DNA from: Poindextera sp963706385 | GTDB taxonomy: Bacteria; Pseudomonadota; Alphaproteobacteria; Caulobacterales; Caulobacteraceae | Assembly: GCA_963706385.1 (NCBI GenBank) | Contig: OY970153.1 | Location: forward strand, 2,356,001-2,420,000 | DNA: 64,000 nucleotides | Direction: 5' to 3' | Part shown: positions 23,847-32,662 of the stretch, piece after piece | Numbering within the stretch: position 1 is the stretch's first letter | How the letters are laid out: each line of letters starts with the position of its first letter | Translations under genes and position numbers: made by a program | The notes under the pieces: generated by a model | The model's input: only the letters and a program-made list of their open reading frames with translations | Databases searched by the model: none | Told to the model about the DNA's origin: nothing

Positions 23847-25274
23847 TCAGCGCGTCTCGGTCAGCCGCCAGGCGGACACCCCGATCGAGGTCAGCCGCCA
23901 GGCGGCGAGGCAACCGATCAGGGCCAGGGGTATGAAACTGGCGAACAGCCAGAAGCCGGCGAGGCTCGCCCGCGCGATCGTGACGCCGTTCGCGAAGCCC
24001 AGGAGATTGGCGATCGCGCCGGCGGCCGCGGCGCCCACCACCGCGCCGATCAGCTGGGCCGTGGGCATCGACGAGGAGGCGAAGGCGCGTTCGCTCTCCG
24101 GGACGTTGGCGACGACGCGGGCGGCGGTGAACGACCAGGCCAGGCCGAAGCCTCCGCCCTGGGCCATGACGCAGAACGCGATCAATGGCAGGCCGCCGTG
24201 GGGAACGCTCAGGGCCAGGCCGACCAGGGCCAGGGTGATGATCACCGCGCCCAGCCGGATGAACAGCCTGTCGGCGCGCCGGCCCGCGACGCCGAGGGCC
24301 CCGGCGGTCCAGGCGAAGGCCGAGCCGCCCAGGATGTAGCCGGCCAGGATCGGCCGGGCGTGGCGCAGGGTCTGGAGCAGCTGCGAGCCGTAGACCGAAA
24401 AGGCGATGGTCGAGGCCTGGAGGGCGAAGATCATCAGCAGGCCCGCGCCCGCCGCAGTGCGCGGATCGCTGGCCGAGCGCGGCAGAAGCCGCGAGGGCGA
24501 GGACCGGTCCAGCCAGAGGAACAGGCCGAACACCACAAGGCCAACGGCGGCCGAGATCGCCGCTTCCTGGCCGGTCGGCCAAAGCCCCGCGGCCCCGATC
24601 GCAACCACGCTGACCGTCAGCGCCAGAACCTGGACGTAGGGCGGCCGTCCGGCCGGCGCCTGCTCGGCTCTCAGTGGGGTCCCGACCATGACCCAGGCGG
24701 CGGCGATGAAGCCGAGGCCCTGGGCCGCGAACAACCAGAAGGCCCCGCGCCAGATCCCAGCTTCGGCGAACAGGCCGCCGATCAGCGGGCTGACCAGGGT
24801 GGCCGCGCCCCAGACCCCGGACAGGGCGCTGAACACCCGCGCCCAGACCGTCTGCGGAAACAGCGCGGTCACCGCGACGTAGCACAGTCCCACCACCCAG
24901 CCGCCGCCCAGCCCTTGCAGCAGGCGACCGAGCAGGAACCAGCCGATGGCTGGAGCCAGCGCGCTGGCCGCGCAGCCCAGCGCATAGGCACCGCCGCCGA
25001 TGGCCAGGGCCGGCCGCAGCCCGAAGCGCACCGACAGTCGCCCCGCGCTCGCACCGCCCAGGATCGAGCCCAGCAGAAAGGTCGCCACCGCCCAACCGAA
25101 CCAGGCGTAACCGCCGATGTCGCGGGCCACGCTGGGCATGATGGTGGCGGTCATCAGTTCGTCCGCGGCGGTCAGCCAGGTGCCGGCGCAGATCAGGGCG
25201 AACTTCGGCAACCGGCCGTCCTCGACCAGATCGCGCCAACGCGAAGGTGATCCGGGCGCCTGATCGGGCTGCAT
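23847..25274 (-). CDS. MFS drug/metabolite exporter (14-TM DHA2-like)
   Basis: 475 aa major facilitator with about 13-14 hydrophobic helices. The family motif A equivalent is GRLSVRFGLRPAL after helix 2, and motif C is visible around SALSGVWGAATLVSPLIGG in helix 5, which marks drug:H+ antiporters. The N-terminus is a short hydrophilic tail; ATG 25274. Before the IS landed, this gene would have been directly upstream of the decarboxylase/ATP-grasp pair on the same strand, so it may have been their exporter. It begins about 40 bases downstream of the GT39 gene stop, also on the same strand. Substrate unknown. Confidence 0.82.
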   Translation of the reverse strand: MQPDQAPGSPSRWRDLVEDGRLPKFALICAGTWLTAADELMTATIMPSVARDIGGYAWFGWAVATFLLGSILGGASAGRLSVRFGLRPALAIGGGAYALGCAASALAPAIGWFLLGRLLQGLGGGWVVGLCYVAVTALFPQTVWARVFSALSGVWGAATLVSPLIGGLFAEAGIWRGAFWLFAAQGLGFIAAAWVMVGTPLRAEQAPAGRPPYVQVLALTVSVVAIGAAGLWPTGQEAAISAAVGLVVFGLFLWLDRSSPSRLLPRSASDPRTAAGAGLLMIFALQASTIAFSVYGSQLLQTLRHARPILAGYILGGSAFAWTAGALGVAGRRADRLFIRLGAVIITLALVGLALSVPHGGLPLIAFCVMAQGGGFGLAWSFTAARVVANVPESERAFASSSMPTAQLIGAVVGAAAAGAIANLLGFANGVTIARASLAGFWLFASFIPLALIGCLAAWRLTSIGVSAWRLTETR

Positions 25275-25313
25275 TCAGAACGTCCTGATTTTCAAATCCG
25301 GCTTGTCATATGC

Positions 25314-26843
25314 CTAAAGACCGGCGTGCGCGGCTGTTTCGAAGCAGCCCTTGGCCAGTACATCGCGTCGGGGCCGCCCAACCAGGAAGACGGCGTAGCG
25401 ATCGAGCCGGCTGGCGCCTTGATGGCGCACCAGTTCGCCCACCGGCTCGACCAGGGCGAAACAATCCCGCAGCGCCTCCGGTTTCACCCGGCGTTCGAGG
25501 TCGACCAACAGTCCAGGCCGGCCAAGGTCCGCGCGCCAGGACGCGTCGCCGGCCAGATAGCGGTCGCGCTCGGCGATCTCGACCACCGGCGCCTTCGGAC
25601 CGGCGGCGTCGAGCTGGGCGGCCGCGCCATAGCTGAGGGTGCCGATCCAGGCCGCGCCATGCGCTTGGCGAAGCTGCTCCACCGCGCGGGCGAAGGCCGG
25701 CCAGCCCCTGAGCGCGCCGCTGGGATCGTTCAGCCCCCTTATGTCAGTCACCGGCAGCGCGACGTGCGCCATCGCCAGGGCCGAGAGCCCGAGGCCGAGC
25801 GGCGCCGCCGCGCGCCTCAGCCCAGCCAGCCAGCCGCTCGCCGGCGCGTGCTCGGCGGCAGCCGCCGCGATGATCGCGAGCGAGGGATAGACCGGCGCCG
25901 GCCAATGCGCCTGCACCCGGTCATGCAGGCTATGCAGCATCAGATAGACGACGAACGGCAGGCCGGTGGCCAGCAGCAGCCTCAAGTCCGGCCGGCCAGG
26001 TTCGGGCTTCGCGCGCCAGGGTCCGCGCAGGCCGCGGATCGCGAAGACGGCGATCAGCGGATTGAGCAATACGAACTGGCCGACCAGCAACTCGGCCAGG
26101 TATTGCGGCCTCAGGCCATGCGGGACGAGGCGGCCGAACTGCTTGTGCAAGGTCACCCAATGGTGCTCGGCGTTCCAGGCGAGGTTCAGGCCGAACAGGG
26201 CGCCGGCGATGAGCGCCGCGGCCCAGGGCCACGGCCGACGAAGGCTCGCCAGCCCCGGCGGCGAGGCGGCCAGCCAGAGGATCACCCCCGGGGCGATGAA
26301 TAGGGACGAGTATTTGGACAGGCACGCCAGGCCCGCCGCCGCCCCGGCCGCGAGCCACCAGGCCTCGCCCTTCGTCTCCTTCGTCCGCGCCAGGCACCAG
26401 AGGGTGAGCACCCAGAACGGCGTCGCCGCCGCGTCCGGGGTGGCCAAGCCGCCACCCATGCCGACCAGCAGGGTGGCGTTGTACCAGACGCTGGCGCGCG
26501 CGGCCGTCGCCCTGTCGGCGCCCAGCCGACCGGCGAGGTCGAAAATCAGCAGGCCGGACAGGCCGCAGGCGAGGCTCGGAACCAGCCGTGCGCCCAGCGG
26601 ATTGTCGCCAAGCAGGCGCATGCCCGCGCCGATCCACCAGGCGATCATCGGCGGATGGTCGTAGTAGCCGAGCTGCGGAACCTGGGCCCAGAGCCGGTAG
26701 TAGGCCTCGTCCTCGGTCAGCGGAACCACGGCCGCGGCAAGCAGCCGCGCGGCCGTCACCGCCAGCAGGAACAGCAAAAGCCAAGCCGGCGGCGCGTTCG
26801 GGCGATCGTACGCCGCGCGGGCGCTCAGGGGGCCGGCGGCCAT
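25314..26843 (-). CDS. GT39/ArnT-like membrane glycosyltransferase
   Basis: 509-aa integral membrane glycosyltransferase of the GT39/83 (PMT, ArnT) type, transferring a sugar from a polyprenyl-phosphate donor on the periplasmic side. The first periplasmic loop has the acidic signature VPLTEDEAYYRLWA and then GYYDHPPMIAWW, with catalytic Asp/Glu. Ten to twelve helices follow, and a soluble C-terminal domain runs from about residue 370. It starts 11 bases after the 2OG-oxygenase stop on the same strand, so the two are one operon. The GT2-GtrA fusion at 10.2 kb could supply the donor lipid. Acceptor unknown. Confidence 0.83.
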   Translation of the reverse strand: MAAGPLSARAAYDRPNAPPAWLLLFLLAVTAARLLAAAVVPLTEDEAYYRLWAQVPQLGYYDHPPMIAWWIGAGMRLLGDNPLGARLVPSLACGLSGLLIFDLAGRLGADRATAARASVWYNATLLVGMGGGLATPDAAATPFWVLTLWCLARTKETKGEAWWLAAGAAAGLACLSKYSSLFIAPGVILWLAASPPGLASLRRPWPWAAALIAGALFGLNLAWNAEHHWVTLHKQFGRLVPHGLRPQYLAELLVGQFVLLNPLIAVFAIRGLRGPWRAKPEPGRPDLRLLLATGLPFVVYLMLHSLHDRVQAHWPAPVYPSLAIIAAAAAEHAPASGWLAGLRRAAAPLGLGLSALAMAHVALPVTDIRGLNDPSGALRGWPAFARAVEQLRQAHGAAWIGTLSYGAAAQLDAAGPKAPVVEIAERDRYLAGDASWRADLGRPGLLVDLERRVKPEALRDCFALVEPVGELVRHQGASRLDRYAVFLVGRPRRDVLAKGCFETAAHAGL

Positions 26844-26854
26844 CGGCGCGCGGA

Positions 26855-27499
26855 TCAGGCCGCGTCGGCCTTGGCGCGGATGCGTGGCGTCAGTCGCTTC
26901 ACCGCCGCCGACAGCCGGTGACGGAACATCTGCAAGCCGGCCACGCGCTGCGAGACCACCCAGTTCATCTGCACCACGCGCCGCGGCCCGACGAACGGCT
27001 TGTGCCCATGCCAGGAGCGCTCCGAGCGGCGGAACACCACCAGGGTGCCGAATTCGGGGGCCACCTCGGCGGCGACGGCTTCGAGATCCTCGCCGTTGCG
27101 CAGCACGCGCAGGCGCCCCCCGTCTGGCGCCCACGGCGGGTTGAGATAGACCAGGACGGTGATCACCTTGGTCTTGGAATCGGTGTGGATCTGGCCGTCG
27201 CCCGCCCCGCACATGCCCCGCACGGTGAAGGTCGTGGGCAGGTTGGAAAGCGCGATGCCGAACTTGCGCTCGATCTCCTGGCGGAAGCGCTCGCCCTTCA
27301 GCTCCTCGATCAGAGCCGCGAAGCTCGCCTTCACCTCAACGTCGTCCAGAGCGAAGGAGCCGGGCTTGTCGACCGCGGGGTAATCGGCGCCGATGGCCGC
27401 GGCGGCCTCGGGGCGCACGAAGTTTTTCACCACCAGATAGTCGTAGGGGTCGTTGATCAGCGGCTCGGCCGCGAGCGCGTCCAGATCGAGAAGGCTCAT
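26855..27499 (-). CDS. 2-oxoglutarate/Fe(II)-dependent oxygenase
   Basis: 214-aa double-stranded beta-helix oxygenase. The iron triad is readable: His and Asp in GQIHTDSKTKVITV and the distal His in RSWHGHKPFVG. The following Arg in PRRVVQMNW would bind 2-oxoglutarate. The N-terminal DPYDYLVVKNFV and the overall spacing match the second oxygenase at 28.6 kb, so the two are paralogues. It is first in a transcript with the GT39 enzyme, and divergent from the ELM1 gene. A hydroxylation of a sugar, lipid or protein acceptor is possible; none is shown by the sequence. Confidence 0.85.
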   Translation of the reverse strand: MSLLDLDALAAEPLINDPYDYLVVKNFVRPEAAAAIGADYPAVDKPGSFALDDVEVKASFAALIEELKGERFRQEIERKFGIALSNLPTTFTVRGMCGAGDGQIHTDSKTKVITVLVYLNPPWAPDGGRLRVLRNGEDLEAVAAEVAPEFGTLVVFRRSERSWHGHKPFVGPRRVVQMNWVVSQRVAGLQMFRHRLSAAVKRLTPRIRAKADAA

Positions 27500-27691
27500 G
27501 GGGGCTCCAGAACAGGTGGTCCGCCGGCTCGGCGCGCAGACTACATCCGCCGTCGCCTGAATTGAATGCCCAGATGGCGGTTCCGGAGCCTTGGCTCAAG
27601 CCGCATCCGTCGCCGGACGGTTCGCACTGTCGCGCCGGCGGGCATCTCGGCTATAGGCACGGCGCGATCCTCGCCGGAGACCCCGCCGCCC

Positions 27692-28669
27692 ATGAGCGCG
27701 CTTGACGTCTGGTTCATCACCACCGGGGAGGCCGGCTATCGCACCCAGGCCAGGGGTTTGGCGCGGGCGTTGTCCGATGCGGCGCGCGAGTGGGTGGTCG
27801 ATCCGCGACCGCCCTGGTGTTGGCTACCCGGGGCGATCGCGGCGCCGTTCGCGCTCGGCGGCCTGGATCCGGCGCGCGATCGGCCGGCGCCGCCCTGGCC
27901 GGACCTGGTGGTCACCTGCGGACGAAAAGCCGCCGCAGTCTCGATCGCGATCCGACGCGCCAGCCGCGGGCGGACGGCCACCGCGCACATCCAAAACCCG
28001 CTGACCGCGCTCTCCGCCTTCGACCTGGTGGTGGCGATGACGCACGACCGGATCGCCGGGCCGAACGTGATCAGCGTGCCGACCGCCCTGCATGATGTGA
28101 CGCCCGCGCGGCTCGCCGCGGCGGCGCGGGCCTGGCGCGGTCGGCTGACGCCCGATGGGCGGCCGGTGCTGGGCGTGCTGCTGGGCGGCTCGACCAGGCG
28201 CCAGCCGTTCACCGCCGATCAGGCCGAACGCCTGCTGGCGGGACTTTCGCGCGCGCGTCGGGGCTTGAACGCGCGCCTGGCCATCACGCCCTCGCGGCGC
28301 ACGCCACCGGCGGTGCGCGCGCATCTCGCCGAGCGGTTGGCGGGGGACGCGGACGCCTATCTTTGGGACTTCGAGGGCGACAATCCCTACCTCGGCATCC
28401 TCGCCCTGTCCGACCGGATCGTGGTGACCGGCGACAGCGTCTCGATGGTCTCCGAGGCGCTGGCGACCGCGGCCGGGGTCGAGATATTCGGCGGCGAGGG
28501 CGGGCGCCGCCAGGGTGCCTTCATCGCCGGGCTGATCGACCAGGGGTTCGCGCGATGGTTCGAAGGCGATCCCTCACCGCCGCCGCCGCGCGCGCCGATC
28601 GACGCGACGGGCGCGGCGGCTCAGGCGGTGCGGCGCATGCTGGCCGCGCGCACCGGCGCGTCGGGATAG
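27692..28669 (+). CDS. ELM1-family protein (mitochondrial fission ELM1-like, GT-B fold)
   Basis: 325 aa from ATG 27692 (MSALDVWFITTGEAGYRTQA), GGAG 11 bases before. The family (DUF1022, COG3660) is shared with the plant mitochondrial-fission protein ELM1 and has a GT-B-like fold related to nucleotide-sugar transferases. Recognisable motifs are GLARAL after the N-terminal loop, VTCGRKAA, HIQNP, VPTALHDVTP, LLGGS and the C-terminal VVTGDSVSMVSEALATA, which resembles a donor-binding loop. Bacterial function is not established. The 3' end overlaps the convergent oxygenase gene by 49 bases. Confidence 0.85.
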   Translation: MSALDVWFITTGEAGYRTQARGLARALSDAAREWVVDPRPPWCWLPGAIAAPFALGGLDPARDRPAPPWPDLVVTCGRKAAAVSIAIRRASRGRTATAHIQNPLTALSAFDLVVAMTHDRIAGPNVISVPTALHDVTPARLAAAARAWRGRLTPDGRPVLGVLLGGSTRRQPFTADQAERLLAGLSRARRGLNARLAITPSRRTPPAVRAHLAERLAGDADAYLWDFEGDNPYLGILALSDRIVVTGDSVSMVSEALATAAGVEIFGGEGGRRQGAFIAGLIDQGFARWFEGDPSPPPPRAPIDATGAAAQAVRRMLAARTGASG

Positions 28670-29346
28670 GCCAGCTGCTCGCGGGCGCGCCACTCGCTGG
28701 TGACGTAGTTGATGATCACCGATTTGCGCACGCCCTCGAACGGGCGTGGCTTGAAGCCATGCCAGGTATCGTCGGACGGCACGAACAGCAGACCCATGCC
28801 CCGCACGAACGGCGAGCGTTTGACCCAGGTTTCGGCGTCCTGATAAATGTCGGTGCCCAGATCATCCTGGCCCTGCGGGTCGGCTAGGTAGCACAACAGG
28901 GTCAGCTTCTTGACCCCGAGGTCGGTGTGGGGTTTCAGCCAGAAACCGGAAACATCCTGGGCGTATTCGATGCGTAGGCAGCAGCCTTCCAGGCTGGCGC
29001 CCGTCGCCGTCTCGAACAGGCCGACCGTCCCTGAATCCTGAAAAGCCTCGGCCACGCTCCGGCAGACGGGAAAGGTCTTGATGTTGTCATGGTCGAAATA
29101 ACGGCGGGTGTCGTTATGCAACTCGCGCGCGCCGGACACCCCGCCCAGCTCGGGCGCCGGGAAGGGCAGCGTTGACAGGGCCTCGGTGGTCGCCGCGTCG
29201 AACAGGTCCGGCAACAGCCAGTGCCGGTAGGGCGCCTGCGAGTATTCGGCGGCGGCGAGGCTCTCGGCGATCCCGACCTTGAGCGCGGTGACGTTCGGAG
29301 CCGATGAATCGGCGGTCGTCGGGTTCGGCGATTGGGCGGACGGCAA
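28621..29346 (-). CDS. 2-oxoglutarate/Fe(II)-dependent oxygenase, paralogue of the one at 26.9 kb
   Basis: About 241 aa if started at TTG 29346, seven bases after AGGGAA; no ATG is available before the conserved region and the open frame further upstream is junk-like. The metal ligands are His and Asp in WLKPHTDLGVKKLTL and His in DTWHGFKPRPFEGVRK, whose Arg would bind 2-oxoglutarate. The N-terminal APYRHWLLPDLF parallels DPYDYLVVKNFV of the other oxygenase. It converges on, and overlaps, the ELM1 gene. The pair of related oxygenases around ELM1 and GT39 suggests joint surface-molecule modification; this is inference. Confidence 0.82.
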   Translation of the reverse strand: MPSAQSPNPTTADSSAPNVTALKVGIAESLAAAEYSQAPYRHWLLPDLFDAATTEALSTLPFPAPELGGVSGARELHNDTRRYFDHDNIKTFPVCRSVAEAFQDSGTVGLFETATGASLEGCCLRIEYAQDVSGFWLKPHTDLGVKKLTLLCYLADPQGQDDLGTDIYQDAETWVKRSPFVRGMGLLFVPSDDTWHGFKPRPFEGVRKSVIINYVTSEWRAREQLAYPDAPVRAASMRRTA

Positions 29347-29819
29347 TGGAAATTCCCTGGTGCGCTCGGCTCGCGGGCGCCGCGCGGCTCGACGCGTTCG
29401 GCCATGTCCCGTCGTTGGAGCGAGACAAAGACCTCTATAACACAGTTCGCGGCGCTGAGCGACCCCGCCTCGCCGCCGGGACGGGGCCATTCGACGGCGC
29501 CGTTGTCCGATGCGCCGACCCGACCTGGCGAGATGTGCCCAAAGAGTCACAGTTTGTCAGCATTGCGACCGACGCCGTTGATCGCGATTGCGCACCCGTC
29601 GCGATCGGCGACAATAAGCGTAATTGCCGCTTCGCGAGGTTCGTGGGGAACCTCGTTGGGGTGAGGGGAGTCCCGCAGAGGCTTGCGGCGGCGGGCGCGA
29701 GGACGCGCAAGGCCGTTGACTGTGGAATCAGGCTAAGCCGGCGAAGGGCGGTCCAGTGGGCCGCCCTTTCGCACATCTTGGTGGGCTGCGGGTCTTCACG
29801 CCCGCCGAAGTCCGCGCGG
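29347..29819. other. gene-free stretch with serial hairpins
   Basis: 473 bases without a credible gene; the one open frame (29435-29776, minus) reads as low-complexity Ser/Arg sequence. On the plus strand three clean stem-loops follow one another: ATCGCGA / TCGCGAT starting near 29579, AAGCG / CGCTT near 29616-29634, and CGAGGTTC / GAACCTCG at 29635-29655. The hairpin at 29744-29768 then looks like a terminator. The left part must hold the promoter of the oxygenase gene (TATAGAG-like element near 29433-29440, minus strand). A structured RNA is possible but none of the tmRNA, SRP RNA or RNase P signatures is present. Confidence 0.45.
29744..29769 (+). terminator. hairpin resembling an intrinsic terminator
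   Basis: AAGGGCGG and CCGCCCTT form an 8-bp stem that continues through a G-T pair and two more G-C pairs to a 3-nt loop, followed by TTTCG. The T run is short. By symmetry (AAGGG... / ...CCCTT) it could act on either strand. Confidence 0.5.
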
Positions 29820-30143
29820 TCAGCTGGGAATCTGCCGGCCGATACCGTTTTCCGCGCGGTTCAGGCGAACCTGTTCGCGGCGACTGATGCGGCCCGCGTG
29901 ACGGTGCGCGAAGCGGGCTTCCTGTCTGCGCACCCGGTGGTCGGCCTGGTGCAGCCGCCGGGCCTCGCGGGCGCTGACGAGACCCTCGCGGCGGGCCTCG
30001 CGGATGCGAACCGCCTGATGGGCCAGGCGCGCGTTCACCTGGTCATGGCGGGGATGCAGGGGGTCCGCCGAGGCGCCGGTGACGGCGGCTCCGGCCAGAA
30101 CCAGACTCATGATCGCCAGCAAGGCGTTGCGCTTGATGTTCAT
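29820..30143 (-). CDS. small exported basic helical protein
   Basis: 107 aa, ATG 30143. Signal peptide MNIKRNALLAIMSLVLAGAA with cleavage near TGASA-DP. The mature part is about 80 residues, very rich in Arg, His and Glu, and almost entirely helical. A weak internal repeat of the form R-L-H-x-A-x-x-x-x-R is visible (NARLAHQAVRIREARREG, ARRLHQADHRVRRQEARFAH). Similar short periplasmic proteins of unknown function with HPR..VN.RLA...RI at the start and LN..EN.I.RQI at the end recur in Proteobacteria, from memory. It stands alone, with a 270-base gap to the MFS gene. Confidence 0.65.
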   Translation of the reverse strand: MNIKRNALLAIMSLVLAGAAVTGASADPLHPRHDQVNARLAHQAVRIREARREGLVSAREARRLHQADHRVRRQEARFAHRHAGRISRREQVRLNRAENGIGRQIPS

Positions 30144-30411
30144 GACGATGTCGTCCTTTCGAACCTTGGTGTTCGGATCGGTAGGGCCGCACCGCGCGGT
30201 CGCCCTCGAACCGCGCCACCTTCGCAACGCGGTGCTGAACTGGCGCTGAACCCGAATGATCAGGTCCGGTTCAGGTTGACGGCTGGTTTATCAGCAGAAC
30301 GGGAGGCGTTGACCCGGACTCAGACGCGGTCCCGCTTGGCGGACGAGAATTTATTCAAAGCTGAAACTTGACCGATGCCAGCCGGCTCAGGATCGCTTAG
30401 GCTCTAAGGCG

Positions 30412-31608
30412 ATGAGCAGGGAAGCGACCGATCCCCCCAGCCACGGACCCGCCGACGACCACCTGGTTCACGAGGTCGTCGGCCCGCCGTTGACCGCCGT
30501 GGAGGCGGGCGCCGCCATCGGCCTGGGCGTGGTCGCACTGTTGCTGGCCGGCGCCATGCCGGTGCTGCTCGGCGCGTTGGCCAGCGAACATCGTCTGGCC
30601 GTGGCCCGGATTGGTGACACCGCCATGGCCGAGGCCCTGACCATGGGCTTGGCGGCCGCGGGCTGCGGCGCGCTGGTCAAGCCGGTGCGGCTTCGCCAGA
30701 TCAGCCTGATCTCCGTCATCGGCCTAGCCGCGATCAACTTGGCCATGCTCTGGGCCAGCGGCCTCGAAGTGACCGGTCTCAGGGCGCTGGCTGGCGTGCC
30801 GGAGGGGGTTTTGTTGTGGATCACCATCGGCATGATCGCCCGCTCGCAGACGCCGGAGCGTTGGGCGGGGGTGTATTATGCCGGCCTGACGCTCTGCCAG
30901 TTCGTCTTCACCGCGGCCCTCACGGCGGTGGTCGCGCCGCGGTGGCACGCCAGCGGCGGTTTTGCGCTGGGCGCGGGATTGGTGCTTGCCGGCGCGCCCA
31001 TCGCCCTGTTCGGCCGCAACCACTACGCCGCCCTGCCCGACGGCGGCGCCACCGCCGGCGCGCCGCCGCCGCGCGGCTGGGTCGCCCTGGCCGGAACCCT
31101 GTTGTTTTCCGCCGCGTTCGGCGCGGTGGGCATCTACATCGTGCCTCTGGCGCTGCAGGCGGAGCTGAACTCGGGCGTGGCGGGAATCGCGATCACCGCG
31201 TCGCTGGCCGCGCAGATCCTTGGCAGCGCCCTGGCCACCGCCCTGGCCGGGCGGGCGCACTATTTCGCCATGTTTCTGCTGAGCACCCTGGTGACCCTCG
31301 CCGGCTGGGCGGTGTTCATGTTCTGGCCGCCGGCCTGGCTGTTCGTCGCCGCGAACGCGGCCATCGGTTTTGTCTACATGATGGCCGCGCCGTTCCTGGC
31401 GCCGATGACCATTGAGGCCGATCCCACGCGCCGGGCGGCGGTGCAGATCGGCGGGGCCCAGTTGTTTGGCGGCGCGCTGGGGCCGTTCCTCGCCTCACGG
31501 GTGGTCGGCGAGCACCATGTGCATGGCGCGGTGGTCCTGGCCGCCGTGCTGATGATCGCGGGCTTGTCGATCTTCGGCGCGCTGCACCTGACCACGCGCA
31601 AGGCCTGA
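30412..31608 (+). CDS. MFS transporter
   Basis: 398 aa with about 12 hydrophobic helices and a cytoplasmic N-terminal tail of 30 residues. Helix 1 is VEAGAAIGLGVVALLLAGAMPVL (roughly residues 30-52). Motif A is degenerate, so substrate class is not readable. GVYYAGLTLCQFVFTAAL and PLALQAELNSGVAGIAIT mark helices 5 and 7. It is a single gene converging on mlaA. I place it in the MFS by topology and local residues rather than by a diagnostic motif. Confidence 0.72.
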   Translation: MSREATDPPSHGPADDHLVHEVVGPPLTAVEAGAAIGLGVVALLLAGAMPVLLGALASEHRLAVARIGDTAMAEALTMGLAAAGCGALVKPVRLRQISLISVIGLAAINLAMLWASGLEVTGLRALAGVPEGVLLWITIGMIARSQTPERWAGVYYAGLTLCQFVFTAALTAVVAPRWHASGGFALGAGLVLAGAPIALFGRNHYAALPDGGATAGAPPPRGWVALAGTLLFSAAFGAVGIYIVPLALQAELNSGVAGIAITASLAAQILGSALATALAGRAHYFAMFLLSTLVTLAGWAVFMFWPPAWLFVAANAAIGFVYMMAAPFLAPMTIEADPTRRAAVQIGGAQLFGGALGPFLASRVVGEHHVHGAVVLAAVLMIAGLSIFGALHLTTRKA

Positions 31609-31632
31609 GCGGGAGACTGGGCGAAAAGCGCC

Positions 31633-32463
31633 CTAGCCGGGCGGGTTCTGGTCGGGCGGAGGCGACGCGGCCGGTGGCGCGTCGTCGACCGGCGTCGCGC
31701 CGGCGGAGGCGGGCGCCGGGGGCAACTGGGGAATTATGTCTTCGAACGACGGCAGTTTCTCGAGCGGCGCGCCTTCGCCGCGGATCTCGCCTTCCTTGTT
31801 CTGCAGATAGACCGACCGCAGCGTGGCGTAAGGGTCGGCCGCGTCGCTCAAGAGCGCGTTCAGCTGAGCTTCAGTCGCAACCCGCTCGTCCAGGCCGCCG
31901 ACCAGCGCGCGCACGGCGCTGACCTCCGGCCGGTTGGCGTAGCTGGCCCAGTGGATCGGATCGATCAGGGCGTCGACGCCCGAGCCGAGGATGTCGCGCA
32001 CCGTGGTCGGCCCGATCAGCGGCACGTACATGTAGGGGCCTGGCCCGACCCCGTACCGGCCCAGGGTGACCCCGAACTCGTTGTCGTGATGGGTCATGCC
32101 CAGATGGGTGGCGACGTCGAACAGGCCCAGAAAGCCGATCGTGGTGTTGGTGACGAACCGGCCGGCGGGCGTGGCCGCCCGCTTGAACCGCGCCTGGAGC
32201 ACGTCGTTGATGAAGGCGTTCGGTTCGGACAGGTTGACGATCAGATTGTGCACCCCTTGTCCGACCGGGCCCGGCGCGATGTGACGGAACGCCACGGACA
32301 GCGGATGGATGACAGCTCGGTCCAGCGCCCCCTCGACCGCGTAGGCGAAGCGGTTGACCCGCTCCCACGGATCGCCGGGCGCGTGCGTGTCCGCGGCCAG
32401 CGCCGCGGGCGCGCCGCCAATGACCATCGCGCCGACCATTACGGCCAAGGCAAAATCGCGCAT
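31633..32463 (-). CDS. mlaA: MlaA/VacJ-family outer-membrane lipid-asymmetry protein
   Basis: 276 aa from ATG 32463 (GGAGAG nearby). MlaA takes mislocalised phospholipid from the outer membrane's outer leaflet. Family signatures are DPWERVNRFAYAVE near the mature N-terminus, VNLSEPNAFINDVLQ, FVTNTTIGFLGLFDVA, and GPYMYVPLIGPTTVRD. The signal peptide ends GGAPAALA-ADT and has no lipobox Cys, so unlike E. coli MlaA it would be released or held by its membrane ring rather than by a lipid anchor. The C-terminal 40 residues are Pro/Ala-rich. It is divergent from hpnN, with hpnM beyond, a set that suggests inter-membrane lipid or hopanoid traffic. Confidence 0.88.
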   Translation of the reverse strand: MRDFALAVMVGAMVIGGAPAALAADTHAPGDPWERVNRFAYAVEGALDRAVIHPLSVAFRHIAPGPVGQGVHNLIVNLSEPNAFINDVLQARFKRAATPAGRFVTNTTIGFLGLFDVATHLGMTHHDNEFGVTLGRYGVGPGPYMYVPLIGPTTVRDILGSGVDALIDPIHWASYANRPEVSAVRALVGGLDERVATEAQLNALLSDAADPYATLRSVYLQNKEGEIRGEGAPLEKLPSFEDIIPQLPPAPASAGATPVDDAPPAASPPPDQNPPG

Positions 32464-32662
32464 GGGCCTCTCCCTCACGAGACAGAGCCATATTGGCGAG
32501 GCGGCGCCTCGCGCAACCGAAACCTTCGCTGCGGTGGCGCAGGCGCGTGACCCGGGCGGGCTGGACGACGCCGTTCGGGTATGGTCAATCCCGCTTTTCC
32601 AGCGAGGACAGCGAGCCGATGAAAAGGTCCGGACACGGCGGTCTTGAGCCGCGGACGGCGGC

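Noticed and set aside
29560..29769. tmRNA, SRP RNA, RNase P RNA or 6S RNA
   Set aside because: No tag-peptide frame, no GGAAGGAAGCAGCC-like or GAGGAAAGTCC-like motif, and no long pairing between the two ends as in 6S RNA.
29435..29776. 113-codon open frame on the minus strand
   Set aside because: Ser/Arg-rich low-complexity reading, no ribosome site, and it covers the hairpins and terminator-like stem; typical of chance frames in GC-rich DNA.
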